Below are positions 42,652 to 52,408 of a stretch of 64,000 bases of DNA, one piece after another. Each line of letters starts with the position of its first letter. The first letter of the stretch is position 1. Origin of the DNA: Intestinibacter bartlettii (lineage in GTDB: Bacteria; Bacillota; Clostridia; Peptostreptococcales; Peptostreptococcaceae); assembly GCF_000154445.1 (NCBI RefSeq), contig NZ_DS499562.1; one strand, 5' to 3'. The position numbers and the translations under genes are program-made. The notes beneath the pieces are model-generated. The model made no database searches, was not told the DNA's origin, and saw only the letters and a program-made list of their open reading frames with translations.

Positions 42652-43765
42652 TTATTGACTTTTTATTTTATTCATTTTTAAATATTCATTTATGAATAAA
42701 TTTATATTTCCATCCATTACACTATCCACATTTCCGATTTCCGCATTTGTACGGTGGTCTTTTACCAACTTATATGGTTGGAATACATAGGATCTTATTT
42801 GGCTACCCCATGTTATTTGTGAATACTTACCTTGTATGTCTTCAATTCTTTCTTTGTTTTCTAATTCTTTTAAATGAATTAATTTACCTTTTAACATTTT
42901 CATTGCAGTGTCTTTGTTGGCAAATTGTGAACGTTCATTTTGGCATTGAACAACAATTCCTGTTGGAATATGAGTTATTCTAACCGCAGAATCAGTTTTG
43001 TTTACATGCTGTCCTCCAGCCCCTGATGATCTATATGTGTCGATTTTTAAATCATTAGGATTTATTTCAACATCAATCTTATCGTCAAGTTCTGGTGTAA
43101 CATCTACTGATACAAATGATGTATGTCTTTTGCCTGATGCATCAAAAGGTGATATTCTGACGATTCTATGAACGCCCTTTTCGCTTTTTAGATAACCATA
43201 AGCATTTGTACCTTGAATTAGTAGCGTAACACTTTTTATCCCTGCCTCTGGGTCACTTATCATATCTAGCGTTTTGACCTTAAAGTTATTTTGGTCAGCC
43301 CATCTAAGATACATTCTAAGTATCATTTGAGCACAGTCTTGTGCATCTAATCCACCTGTCCCAGCATTTATAGATAAAACAGCGTTATTTACATCATATT
43401 TTCCATTTAATAAAGTTTTTATTTTAACTTCATCTATTTTATCTTCAAGTTTTTTTATAGATTTTTCGATGTCATGTTCTATAGACTCGTCCTCTTCTTC
43501 TAAACCTAGTTCTATCAATATTTCTATTTCTTCTAAGTCAGAATTTAATCCTTCAAATTCAGCGATTATATTTTTTAAATCACTGTTTTGTTGAAGTATC
43601 TTTTGAGCTTTTTCATTGTCATCCCAAAAATCTTGCTTGTTTATTTCTTCTTCGTATTTTTGAATTTGTGCTTGCTTTGAAGCTATGTCAAAGGGAAACA
43701 CCCAATTCTTTTAAATCTTTAGACATTGTCTCAACTGACTGTCTATAATCTAATTCTCTTAACAT
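42652..43765 (-). CDS. prfB: Peptide chain release factor 2, programmed +1 frameshift
   Basis: The gene starts at the ATG at 43765 (after AGGAGG) with MLRELDYRQSVETM and reaches an in-frame TGA at 43688-43690 after 25 codons. The shift site is CTTTGAC; moving +1 gives SLDIASKQAQ and continues to the stop at 42652, total about 370 residues. RF2 motifs are visible: the tripeptide-site region and the catalytic loop YRSSGAGGQHVNKTDSAVRI with GGQ. It releases peptides at UGA and UAA and tunes its own level through the in-frame UGA. It lies 73 bp downstream of secA. Confidence 0.97.
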
Positions 43766-43774
43766 TAGATCCTC

Positions 43775-46501
43775 CTAGTTTTTACCACAGCAGTTTTTAT
43801 ATTTTTTACCACTACCGCATGGACAAGGGTCATTTCTTCCTACTTTTGTTTCCTTAACAACTGGTTGTTTTGGTTCATCAGTTGGAGCTTCTATATTATC
43901 AACATCAACTATTTGTTTTCTTTCAGTTGGTTGTTTTTCTATAGTTATTCCGAATAAATATCTAACTGTATCTTGTCTTATTTGATCAACCATTTCGTCA
44001 AACATATTGAAACCTTCTAATTTGTATGCTATTACTGGGTCTTGTTGTCCTAAAGCACGAAGGCCTATACCTTGACGTAATTGGTCCATAGCATCTATAT
44101 GATCAATCCAGTGATTATCAACACATTGTAAAAGTATGATTCTTTCTATTTCTCTCATTCTTTCTGGTGTGATGATTTCTTCTTTTTCTTTATATATATC
44201 AAATGCTATTTCATATATTTTTTCTATTAATTCTTCACCTTGTAATGCTTCTAAACCTTCTACTTCTAAACTTTCAGCAGGCATAAATGCACCATATAGA
44301 TAGTGTTTTAATTCTTTGTAATCTACTGTTTTATCGTCTGTGTATGCTTCAACAGCTGTAGCTATTCTGTCTTTAACCATAGATTGGATATATTCATGTA
44401 TATCTTCACCTTCAAGAACGCTACTTCTTTCAGCATATATAACTTGTCTTTGTTTATTCATAACGTCGTCATATTGAAGTACGTGTTTTCTTATACCGAA
44501 GTTTCTACCTTCTACTTTCTTTTGTGCATTTTCAATTGACTTAGTTAACATTTTATGTTCTATTGGCATGTCGTCTTCTAAACCTATTCTTTCAACAACA
44601 CCTTTTATTCTGTCACTTCCGAATAATCTCATAAGATCATCGTCAAGACCTATATAGAATCTTGATGAACCTGGGTCACCTTGACGTCCAGAACGACCTC
44701 TTAACTGATTATCTATTCTTCGAGACTCGTGTCTTTCTGTACCGATTATAGCAAGTCCACCTGCTGCTTTAACTTCTTCTTGTTCTTTTGCAGCTTGTTC
44801 TTTAAATTGGTCATATAGATGTTCGAAAGTTTCTTTTGCTTTTGCTAAATCTTCATTTTCTGCTAATTCTTCAGCATCTATACTAGTATCAACTCTCTTG
44901 ATTGAATCATCAGTAAATCCATGTTTCTTTAGTTCTTTTTTAGTTAAGAATAGTGGGTTACCACCAAGCATGATGTCAGTACCACGACCAGCCATGTTTG
45001 TAGCTATTGTAACTGCTCCAAGTCTACCTGCTTGTGCTATTATCTCAGCTTCTTTTTCATGGTTTTTCGCATTTAATACTTCGTGTTTTACACCTTTTCT
45101 CTTAAGTATTTGAGAAAGTAATTCTGATTTTTCTATTGATACAGTACCAACTAGAACTGGTTGGTTCTTTTTATGTCTTTCCATTATATCTTCTGCTACA
45201 GCGTGGAATTTACCATGTTCATTTTTATAAACAACATCTGGTAAGTCTTGTCTTATAACAGGTTTATTTGTTGGTATTTGAACAACGTCCATTTTGTATA
45301 TTGATTTAAATTCTTCTTCTTCTGTTTTAGCAGTACCAGTCATACCAGCAAGTTTTGAATACATTCTAAAGAAGTTTTGGAATGTTATTGTTGCAAGAGT
45401 TTTTGATTCTCTTTGAACATGTAATCCTTCTTTAGCTTCTATTGCTTGGTGTAACCCTTCTGAGTATCTTCTACCAAACATTAGACGACCTGTAAATTCG
45501 TCAACTATAACTATTTCACCATCTTTAGCAACATAGTCTACATCTTTTTTCATTATAGCGTGTGCTTTTAATGCTTGGTTGATGTGGTGGAATAATTCAG
45601 TATGTTCAACATCTGTTATATTCTCAACATTGAAGTAAAGTTCTGCTTTTTTGATACCAGATTCACTTAATGAAACTGCTTTTTGTTTTTCATCTATTTC
45701 ATAATCTCCATCTGATGGAAGCTCTTTTTCTTCTTCAGTTTTTTCTTGTTGTGTTTTACTTGGTCTTTTTAATGTTAATACGAATGTATTAGCATCTGTA
45801 TATAAATGAGTAGATTTGTCCCCAGGTCCTGATATAATCAGTGGAGTTCTAGCTTCATCTATTAATATTGAATCGACCTCATCGACTATAGCATAGTTTA
45901 ATTCTCTTTGAACTCTTTGTTCTTTGTGGATTACCATGTTATCTTTTAAGTAGTCAAATCCGTATTCGTTGTTTGTTCCGTAAGTTATATCACATTCATA
46001 TTGTTTTCTTCTAACTTCTGGATTTTGTCCATGAACTATAACTCCTACAGTAAGTCCTAGGAATTCATAAACTTTTCCCATTTCTTCTTTATCACGTTTT
46101 GCTAAGTAATCATTTACTGTAACAACGTGAACACCCTTACCTTCAAGTGCATTAAGGTATACAGGTGCTGTTGCAACTAATGTTTTACCTTCACCAGTTT
46201 TCATTTCTGCTATTCTACCTTGATGTAAAACCATTCCCCCGATAAGTTGCACATTGTAATGTCTTAATCCTAAAACTCTTTTTGAAGCCTCTCTAACGGT
46301 AGCAAAAGCTTCTGGTAGGATATCATCTAATGTTTCACCTTTAGCTAATCTTTCTTTAAAAATATTAGTCATATTTTTTAATTCTTTATTTGTCATGGCC
46401 TCGAATTTAGGTTCCATAGCATCTATTTTATCCGCTACTTTGCTAAATGCTTTTATCTCCCTTTTATCTGCCATGTTGAATAAGTTATCTAAAAAACCCA
46501 T
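43775..46501 (-). CDS. secA: Preprotein translocase ATPase SecA
   Basis: A 908-residue motor of protein export. The first nucleotide-binding fold has MKTGEGKTLVATAPVYLNAL (about 101-120) and DEVDSILIDEARTPLIISG, the second has TNMAGRGTDIMLGGNP, and GSSRFYIGLDDDLMRLFG follows. The C-terminal zinc-binding tail VGRNDPCPCGSGKKYKNCCG is intact and binds SecB or ribosomes. It appears to be the primary SecA because of length and full domain set. It stands upstream of prfB and downstream of hpf and rmuC. Confidence 0.98.
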   Translation of the reverse strand: MGFLDNLFNMADKREIKAFSKVADKIDAMEPKFEAMTNKELKNMTNIFKERLAKGETLDDILPEAFATVREASKRVLGLRHYNVQLIGGMVLHQGRIAEMKTGEGKTLVATAPVYLNALEGKGVHVVTVNDYLAKRDKEEMGKVYEFLGLTVGVIVHGQNPEVRRKQYECDITYGTNNEYGFDYLKDNMVIHKEQRVQRELNYAIVDEVDSILIDEARTPLIISGPGDKSTHLYTDANTFVLTLKRPSKTQQEKTEEEKELPSDGDYEIDEKQKAVSLSESGIKKAELYFNVENITDVEHTELFHHINQALKAHAIMKKDVDYVAKDGEIVIVDEFTGRLMFGRRYSEGLHQAIEAKEGLHVQRESKTLATITFQNFFRMYSKLAGMTGTAKTEEEEFKSIYKMDVVQIPTNKPVIRQDLPDVVYKNEHGKFHAVAEDIMERHKKNQPVLVGTVSIEKSELLSQILKRKGVKHEVLNAKNHEKEAEIIAQAGRLGAVTIATNMAGRGTDIMLGGNPLFLTKKELKKHGFTDDSIKRVDTSIDAEELAENEDLAKAKETFEHLYDQFKEQAAKEQEEVKAAGGLAIIGTERHESRRIDNQLRGRSGRQGDPGSSRFYIGLDDDLMRLFGSDRIKGVVERIGLEDDMPIEHKMLTKSIENAQKKVEGRNFGIRKHVLQYDDVMNKQRQVIYAERSSVLEGEDIHEYIQSMVKDRIATAVEAYTDDKTVDYKELKHYLYGAFMPAESLEVEGLEALQGEELIEKIYEIAFDIYKEKEEIITPERMREIERIILLQCVDNHWIDHIDAMDQLRQGIGLRALGQQDPVIAYKLEGFNMFDEMVDQIRQDTVRYLFGITIEKQPTERKQIVDVDNIEAPTDEPKQPVVKETKVGRNDPCPCGSGKKYKNCCGKN

Positions 46502-46671
46502 TGTTTTGCATCTCTCCTCATCGCATAAATTATACTATTATACATTTTAACATAAAACTTGGATATTTAATATTAAATATTAACTTAATTGTCTTTTTTA
46601 ATACTATTTTCGTTAAACTTTAACATTCTTTAGCTATTTAATATTTCCAACTTTATAAATTAATATGTATT

Positions 46672-47991
46672 TTACTCTTCTTCACTTTCTTCACTAGATA
46701 AATAAAATCCTGTGTCATCAAAACTTAATTTATCTACGTTCTTAAGCTTTCTATTAATCTGTCTAGTTCTAGTTCCAACCAATTTATCTATTTCTGAACT
46801 CGCCTGATTTAATTTATTTTGGGCAGAATTAAGTACCGTTTCAAATTTAGAAAACTCAGTTTTAACTGCCCCAAGTATCTTCCAAACTTCGCTAGAGTGT
46901 TTTTCAATAGCAAGGCTTCTAAATCCCATTTGTAAGCTATTTAAAAGCGCAACAAGTGTAGTTGGACCTGTTATATTTATATTGTATTCTCTTTGTACAA
47001 ACTCAACCAAACTTTGATTTTTCAACACTTCAGCGTAAATTCCTTCTGTCGGTAAAAACATAAGTCCAAAATCAGTCGTGTTTGGTGGATCTATATATTT
47101 ATCTCTTATATCCTTAGCTGATTTTTTAATAAATCTCTCTAAATTCTTAGATGCCGCATCTATTTGTGCTTGATTTTGCAAATCATACGCATCTAATAAC
47201 TTATTATAAACCTCTAGTGGGAATTTTGCATCTAGTGGCAGGTATACCGTTTTGTTATCATAGTCCTTTCCAGGCAATTTTATCGCAAATTCTACTGTTT
47301 CTCGTGAACCTTTTTTAGTTATAACATTCTTTTCATATTGTTCAGGAGATAAAAACTGCTCTAATATTCTTTCCAGTTGAACCTCTCCTAATACGCCCCT
47401 CGTCTTTGTATTTGAAAGAACTTTTTTCAAATCACCAACCCCCGCAGCCAAACTTTGCATCTCGCCTAGACCTTTATGTACTTGTTCAAGTCTTTCACTT
47501 ACTACTTTAAATGATTCACTAAGTCTTCTTTCTAAAGTACTTTGTAGTTTCTCATCTACTGTAACCCTCATTTTTTCTAGATTTTCTTCAGTTGATTTTG
47601 TAAGTTCTACGAATTTTTCATTTTGAAGTTTAGTTAAATCATCTATACTGCTTCTAAGATTGTAGTTAAATGCATCTAGCGTTCTCTCCATTGTTCTTGA
47701 ATAAGTATCGAATTGGTTTTTCTGTAAATTTGATAATTCAATCATATTTGATAATATAGTCGCACTCAATTTTTCTATAGAACTGCCTATCTCAGTCCTA
47801 TTAGATTGCTCATTTTTTCTAGATTCTTCTCTATTAACAGTAAATTCTTCTCTAAGTGCCTTTTCAACCGATATCAACTTTTGCTCCATATCTCTTTGCA
47901 CAGGTCCCATATCAACTCCCTGTGGTTTGATAGATATATAAATATTTACGATTAATAGTATTATCACAATAACTAATAAAATCTCTATCAT
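46672..47991 (-). CDS. rmuC: DNA recombination protein RmuC
   Basis: A 439-residue protein with a single N-terminal membrane helix (residues 3-20), a long coiled coil to about 190 (regular Glu/Lys/Leu pattern), then the RmuC domain with GVLGEVQLERILEQFLSPEQ, the PD-(D/E)XK-like VEFAIKLPG...YLPLDAKFPLE and LMFLPTEGIYAEVL. It suppresses inverted-repeat rearrangements. It is inserted between hpf and secA, which are usually adjacent in relatives. Own promoter likely, as the hpf terminator lies upstream. Confidence 0.93.
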   Translation of the reverse strand: MIEILLVIVIILLIVNIYISIKPQGVDMGPVQRDMEQKLISVEKALREEFTVNREESRKNEQSNRTEIGSSIEKLSATILSNMIELSNLQKNQFDTYSRTMERTLDAFNYNLRSSIDDLTKLQNEKFVELTKSTEENLEKMRVTVDEKLQSTLERRLSESFKVVSERLEQVHKGLGEMQSLAAGVGDLKKVLSNTKTRGVLGEVQLERILEQFLSPEQYEKNVITKKGSRETVEFAIKLPGKDYDNKTVYLPLDAKFPLEVYNKLLDAYDLQNQAQIDAASKNLERFIKKSAKDIRDKYIDPPNTTDFGLMFLPTEGIYAEVLKNQSLVEFVQREYNINITGPTTLVALLNSLQMGFRSLAIEKHSSEVWKILGAVKTEFSKFETVLNSAQNKLNQASSEIDKLVGTRTRQINRKLKNVDKLSFDDTGFYLSSEESEEE

Positions 47992-48078
47992 TGACTACAC
48001 CCCTTTCTTTTTTATTATTGACACTTTATCGTAATATAAGAACAGATAATCAATTTGATGCTATGACTGTAAATAAAC

Positions 48079-48117
48079 TTAAAAAGGCTATCGGTAATCT
48101 ATTACCGATAGCCCGTT
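48079..48117 (-). terminator. Terminator of hpf
   Basis: GGCTATCGGTAAT/ATTACCGATAGCC near-perfect 13-bp stem followed by T-run on the minus strand. Confidence 0.9.
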
Positions 48118-48150
48118 ACTTTCAATATTTAACTACTTTGTTCAATACTA

Positions 48151-48696
48151 CTATTCATGTTCAATTAATCCATATCCGCCAGTTTCACGTCTATAAACTA
48201 TTGAAATTTCATCAGTGTCTATATTTCTAAACATATAGAAATCGTGGCCTACTAATTCCATTTGTAATACTGCTTCTTCTGGACTCATTGGTTTCATATC
48301 AAATTTTTTGTGTCTTTCTATTACTATATCGAATTCTCCGTCTTTATCTTCAGCAGCATTGTCTTCAATATTTTGGAATCTGATGCTTTCTTGTCCTTTA
48401 GATTGATATTTACCTTTTAATTTGTTTTTATATCTTCTTAATTGTTTGTTTAATTTGTCATAAACAACATCTATTGCAGCATATAAATTTTCTTCGCTAT
48501 CTTCAGCTCTTATTATAGGTCCATTTATAGGGATTATTGTTACTTCTATTTTTTGTTTTGCTTTTCTAGCACTTACAGTAACTTTAACTTCAGTGTCTTC
48601 ATGTAGATATCTATCTAATTTACTTAATTTGTCTTCTACAGCCCCTTTGATTCCATCTGTAAGTTCTATTTTTTTTCCTGTTATTAATATTTTCAT
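48151..48696 (-). CDS. hpf: Ribosome hibernation promoting factor, long form
   Basis: A 181-residue protein, start at the ATG after AAGGGAGC; an ATG six codons earlier overlaps that site. The N-terminal RaiA/YfiA domain (MKILITGKKIELTDGIKGAV ... YAAIDVVYDKLNKQLRRYKN, residues 1-100) blocks mRNA and tRNA sites. The C-terminal dimerisation tail (RHKKFDMKPMSPEEAVLQME then LVGHDFYMFRN) joins two 70S ribosomes into 100S particles in stationary phase. Placed before rmuC and secA. Confidence 0.97.
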   Translation of the reverse strand: MKILITGKKIELTDGIKGAVEDKLSKLDRYLHEDTEVKVTVSARKAKQKIEVTIIPINGPIIRAEDSEENLYAAIDVVYDKLNKQLRRYKNKLKGKYQSKGQESIRFQNIEDNAAEDKDGEFDIVIERHKKFDMKPMSPEEAVLQMELVGHDFYMFRNIDTDEISIVYRRETGGYGLIEHE

Positions 48697-48879
48697 AAGA
48701 ACAGCTCCCTTCACTATGTAAAGTTCATAGTATGTACTTCACTAATTATGATAAATTTTTTATGTTTTATTATATATTCTCCATGCGTTTTAAATATCCT
48801 TTTAATTTTTAATTTTTTTTTTAATTTTTTAAATTTTTTTTTAGAATATTTTTTTATATAATAAAATATTTTGTCTAAA

Positions 48880-48983
48880 TGTGGATTAAATTGTCCACAA
48901 AACCTGTGTATAATGTGGATAACTATGTTAATAACTTTTTATTCGTTGAAATTCCAACATTTCTTAATTTTTATATATCCACA
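48880..48983. other. DnaA-box cluster
   Basis: Within 104 bp there are four DnaA-type 9-mers: TGTGGATTA (48880), TTGTCCACA (48891), TGTGGATAA (48914, a perfect box) and ATATCCACA (48975). A 60-bp very T-rich tract lies just to the left (48800-48860). The interval 48697-49039 holds no gene. It could be an origin-like, DnaA-titrating or DnaA-regulated site. Confidence 0.55.
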
Positions 48984-49039
48984 ATACATATGTTTGGATG
49001 TTAGTAACATTGTGTTTTTGTGTGTTATTTTAAAATAGG

Positions 49040-49675
49040 TTATTGTCTATAGAGATTAGTCTTAGGAAAAATAATTTTAACTTTTGTAAATTTTTTATAC
49101 TGGGATTCAATTTTTATATCCAGGTTCATCTTATTACAAAGTTTTTTACAAAGATATAGCCCTATCCCAGTTGAATATTGTTTTTGCCTATCAGTTCCTG
49201 TGAATCCATATTCAAATACTCTAGGTAAATCATGATCCAATATTCCTTCTCCATTATCTTCAATAACCAAAACCACATTATTTTTATTGTTCTCACTATG
49301 TATTTTTATTACTTTTTCAGGCTTATTTAAATACTTAATGGAGTTTTGTAATACTTGGCATATTATAAAGGTTATCCATTTTTCGTCGATATAAACGTAG
49401 TTTTCTAAATTATAGACATCTAATGATATTTTTTTCTGTATTAAACTATCCATATAATTCATAATTGCAGTATGCACAACATCTTCAAGTAACACTTTTT
49501 TTACAAAGTAATCTTTTTCCACAGAATCACTTCTAGCATAAAATAACATCTGCTCTACAATATTATCTATCTTTTTAATTTGCTTCTTTATTAATTTATC
49601 CTCTTTATTATCACAAGCTAATGAAATAGCTGATATTGGCGTTTTTATTTCATGGACAAAACTCTCTACATAATA
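49040..49675 (-). pseudogene. Histidine kinase remnant (BceS-like catalytic part)
   Basis: From about 49675 the frame encodes a kinase core: SFVHEIKTPISAISLACD with the phospho-accepting His, N-box NSIKYLNKPEKVIKI, G1 DNGEGILDHD, F-box and G2 TGIGLYLCKKLCNKMNL. About 210 residues. The membrane-sensor half is missing, and the upstream part of this open frame is out-of-frame sequence of the preceding gene. HEIKTPI is typical of BceS-type kinases. With the Bce fragments at 51.4-52.2 kb it suggests a dismantled peptide-resistance locus. Confidence 0.65.
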
Positions 49676-50079
49676 ATTCTCGCTATTTCTACCGTTATGA
49701 TTTTTAAAATTATTCCCGCACACATTATAAAAAATAAAACCTCTTTCACATTCTGGCTTTTTATAAATAATGCTATGATAGATGAAATTATAATAATACC
49801 TGCCCCTATACATCCAACTATAGTCGGAATACTCACAATTTCAAATATTCCACCAGCTATAGATGTTCCTTCAACAGCATTTTGAATAGTAATATCCAAA
49901 CCATCTCGCGCTGCTGCAAAACAACAAACTACAAGACCGTATATAGCAAGAATTAATATTCTTCTGCCCCAAAATTGTATATTATTCCTATTGATAAAAC
50001 AATAAGACATAAATCCAATTAATATAAGAATGAGCATTGTCGTAATTATAGTCGTAGTGTTTGAAAAATATAATTTCAC
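49666..50079 (-). CDS. Small membrane protein of the flavodoxin operon
   Basis: A 137-residue protein with about four transmembrane helices (LILILIGFMSYCFI, ILILAIYGLVVCC, SIPTIVGCIGAGIIIISSII, VLFFIMCAGIILKIIT). The GTG start at 50079 has AGAGGGG 8 bases upstream and comes 1 base after the flavodoxin stop, so it is coupled to it; an ATG seven codons earlier overlaps the flavodoxin end. No family recognised. Confidence 0.65.
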   Translation of the reverse strand: MKLYFSNTTTIITTMLILILIGFMSYCFINRNNIQFWGRRILILAIYGLVVCCFAAARDGLDITIQNAVEGTSIAGGIFEIVSIPTIVGCIGAGIIIISSIIALFIKSQNVKEVLFFIMCAGIILKIITVEIARIIM

Positions 50080-50080
50080 A

Positions 50081-50590
50081 CTATTCGCCCCTCTTTCCAT
50101 ACCAATCTAAAATTGCCTTTAGATTTTTTTCATCAACATATTTTCCTCCATGTAACATCATTTCTAACATTTGATCTTCCTCTTGCGTTCTATCTTGTTT
50201 ATTAGCAAGACCTTTGCCTGCTGTTTTGACCATAATTGTCATCATAATTTTATAAATTCCATGAAGTTTTTTAACATCGAAACCACCTTGTAATGTAAAA
50301 ACTGGTATTGCACTTGGGATTTTATTTTTTGTTCTAACTTCTTTAACTTGTGTTCCTGTTGCCCCCATACCAACAGCACACACCGCACGCACATCATAAT
50401 CTTTTACTACTTTTTTATATCCCTTTACTCTACTTGCCATAATCCAACCAAGATATATAATTTTACTGCCTGGTTTAACCTTATATTCTATTTCATCAAG
50501 TGAATAATAAGGCAAAGATAATTTATCACTTAATAACTTCGCATATTCTTTTGTTGTACCAGTATTTGAAGTATAAACTATTGCGTTCAT
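50081..50590 (-). CDS. Flavodoxin-domain protein
   Basis: A 169-residue protein starting MNAIVYTSNTGTTKEYAKLL, the phosphate-binding T/S-x-T-G-x-T loop of flavodoxins, with later KIIYLGWIMASRVKGYKKVV. The C-terminal 60 residues (QEEDQMLEMMLHGGKYVDEK) match the extension of short flavodoxin/menaquinone-dependent protoporphyrinogen oxidase-like proteins. It probably carries FMN. First structural gene after the TetR regulator on the same strand. Confidence 0.85.
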   Translation of the reverse strand: MNAIVYTSNTGTTKEYAKLLSDKLSLPYYSLDEIEYKVKPGSKIIYLGWIMASRVKGYKKVVKDYDVRAVCAVGMGATGTQVKEVRTKNKIPSAIPVFTLQGGFDVKKLHGIYKIMMTIMVKTAGKGLANKQDRTQEEDQMLEMMLHGGKYVDEKNLKAILDWYGKRGE

Positions 50591-50654
50591 TGCCTTCTCC
50601 CTTCTTATAATTTATTATTGTTCTTCTTAATATAAATTTTTTTATACAATATTT

Positions 50655-51257
50655 TTAATAACTATCCATTTTTTTAGAAAACCTATCAACATGCTTTTTT
50701 AACATTTCCGCTAAATCATCTTCTTCTCTTTTATTATCATAAAGACTATACATTAAGAAAATCGGACCATAAAACTCTATCGCCAATTGTTTTGCCTCTT
50801 CTTTTTTTTCTATTATTCCAGCAAATAGATGTGTCATATAGTCTATCGGGCCAGAAACCAGATATTTCTGATATAAATCTGCCATTTCTTGATTTCTATA
50901 TTGCTCTAAAGTAAGCATTCTTCTAAATAAAGATGAAAACTCTTCTTCCGTCCAATGTTTAAATTGTGCTTCTGTATAGATTCTGATTTTATCAATAGAT
51001 ATTTCTCTATATCCTTTTATGATTTCATCCATATTCCCATCTGGCATATTGTACTCTCTTACCCTTTCATAATCTAATTCGTCCATTCTATTTATAATAC
51101 TGTCAAAAATATCTCTTTTGTTTTTATAATGCTTATATAATGCACTTTTCGCCATTCCTAATTCTCCAGAAATTTTGCTGATTGAAACAGCTTCATATCC
51201 ATCCTGTGCAAATAGTTTAAGCGCTGTTAATAAAATTTTTTCTTTTGTCGTACACAT
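50655..51257 (-). CDS. TetR-family repressor
   Basis: A 200-residue regulator. The helix-turn-helix is KEKILLTALKLFAQDGYEAV followed by SISKISGELGMAKSALYKHY. The start codon at 51257 follows AAGGAGG by 6 bases; a longer frame starts in the operator. It heads an operon with the flavodoxin and membrane genes. Two operators lie over its own promoter, so it is autoregulated. The ligand domain is not identifiable. Confidence 0.9.
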   Translation of the reverse strand: MCTTKEKILLTALKLFAQDGYEAVSISKISGELGMAKSALYKHYKNKRDIFDSIINRMDELDYERVREYNMPDGNMDEIIKGYREISIDKIRIYTEAQFKHWTEEEFSSLFRRMLTLEQYRNQEMADLYQKYLVSGPIDYMTHLFAGIIEKKEEAKQLAIEFYGPIFLMYSLYDNKREEDDLAEMLKKHVDRFSKKMDSY

Positions 51258-51270
51258 TTCAAACCTCCTT

Positions 51271-51327
51271 GGTGAACTATCGTTCACCCTATATTTATAT
51301 AATAGTGAACGATAGTTTACTTGTCAA
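51271..51327 (-). promoter_or_regulatory. tetR promoter with two operators
   Basis: Promoter TTGACA (51322-51327), 17 bp, TATTAT (51299-51304), minus strand. Operator 1 GGTGAACTATCGTTCACC (51271-51288) and operator 2 AGTGAACGATAGTTTACT (51304-51321) are near-palindromic copies of one sequence. Operator 2 fills the spacer and operator 1 covers the start site. Confidence 0.82.
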
Positions 51328-51367
51328 GTAATAAATCTAACCTTTTTTGTTTTTTTAATCTATATAT

Positions 51368-51928
51368 CTATTCCTCTATATTTTTCTTATATCCAAAATA
51401 AGTTGCTATAAAGTATATCAAGTATATAAATAAGAATAATGATAGGCTATATAATATTGCATATAAATATGAATATTCGCTACTTAGTGCTGGGTTAAGG
51501 AGACTGTTCAATGAGGTTGTAACTGAAATATCAATTATAATCGGGTAAATTACTGGGAATAAAAAGAATATTAATAGTTGTTTTCTTATTGTTTTATATA
51601 TTTGGCTTTGTTCTACGCCTAATTTACTTAAAATCGAATAATGATATTTATATTTTGTGGAGTCACTCAAGGTTTGTATTGCTAAGATAGTTGCTACAAT
51701 TGCTGTGAATATAAATGCTATATATAAAAGAATAAATGAAAATATAGTTAATATTGATCGATTCTCTGATATCACGTCACCTTTTACGCTTAAATTATAC
51801 ACATAGAAATCGAATTTATCCTTATTGTTTGTCATAGTGTTTTCAACATATTTACCTATATCATCATATAACTTCTCTGTTGTAGGCTTTACTGTGTTTA
51901 TCATTATGAAACTATCTAATATTTTCAT
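51368..51928 (-). pseudogene. BceB-like ABC permease, C-terminal remnant
   Basis: A 186-residue frame with an extracytoplasmic stub followed by three helices: SILTIFSFILLYIAFIFTAI, LLIFFLFPVIYPIIIDISVT and YLYAILYSLSLFLFIYLIYF. SDSTKYKYHYSILSKLGVEQ is the FtsX-type coupling segment of BceB peptide-resistance permeases. Full BceB is about 650 residues; the first two thirds are deleted. It is fused directly to the BceA remnant. Confidence 0.8.
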
Positions 51929-52197
51929 ATTCGAAAATTATTTCTTCTAAATGATGCTATATCTCTATCTTTTATTTCTGTTATATCATTTCCGTTAATT
52001 ATAATTTTGCTGGCTGTAACTGTATCAATAGCAGAAATACAGTTTAAAAGTGTAGTCTTCCCACTTCCACTAGCCCCCATAATCGCAACAAATTCTCCTT
52101 CATTTACTGAGAATGAGATATTATCTATTGCCTTTGTTATATTATTTTTTGTTCCGTAGTATTTTTTCAGATTCTCTATTTTTAAAATACCTTGCAT
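51925..52197 (-). pseudogene. BceA-like ABC ATPase, N-terminal remnant
   Basis: Starting MQGILKIENLKKYYGTKNNI with the intact Walker A GASGSGKTTLLNCISAID, it reaches DIASFRRNNF and stops. The Q-loop, signature and Walker B motifs are gone (about 90 of 255 residues remain). The break coincides with the start of the BceB remnant, so a single deletion removed the ATPase tail and the permease head. ATG after AGAGGTGG. Confidence 0.85.
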
Positions 52198-52307
52198 AAA
52201 ATCCACCTCTTATTTTTTAGGATTTAAGATCTTAAATTTAATTATTTCTATTAGTTAACCTATAACTATTGTATCAACAAAAGGTATAGGATTTTATTAC
52301 ACTTTTA

Positions 52308-52342
52308 TTAGGTTGATTATTATATTTTAAAATTTAACCTAA
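52308..52342. promoter_or_regulatory. Inverted repeat upstream of the acetyltransferase
   Basis: TTAGGTT ... AACCTAA, 7-bp arms around 21 bp of AT, about 70 bp before the next start codon. Possible operator; the regulator is unknown. Confidence 0.3.
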
Positions 52343-52408
52343 ACAAAATTACTTATATGTCTTAAAATATATAGATAACTGAAAATAATATAAAAAGGAG
52401 TTTTAATA

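Noticed and set aside
49676..49813. N-terminal extension of the histidine kinase open frame
   Set aside because: This stretch encodes the last helices of the membrane protein in another frame, and the kinase-frame translation there is not membrane-like.
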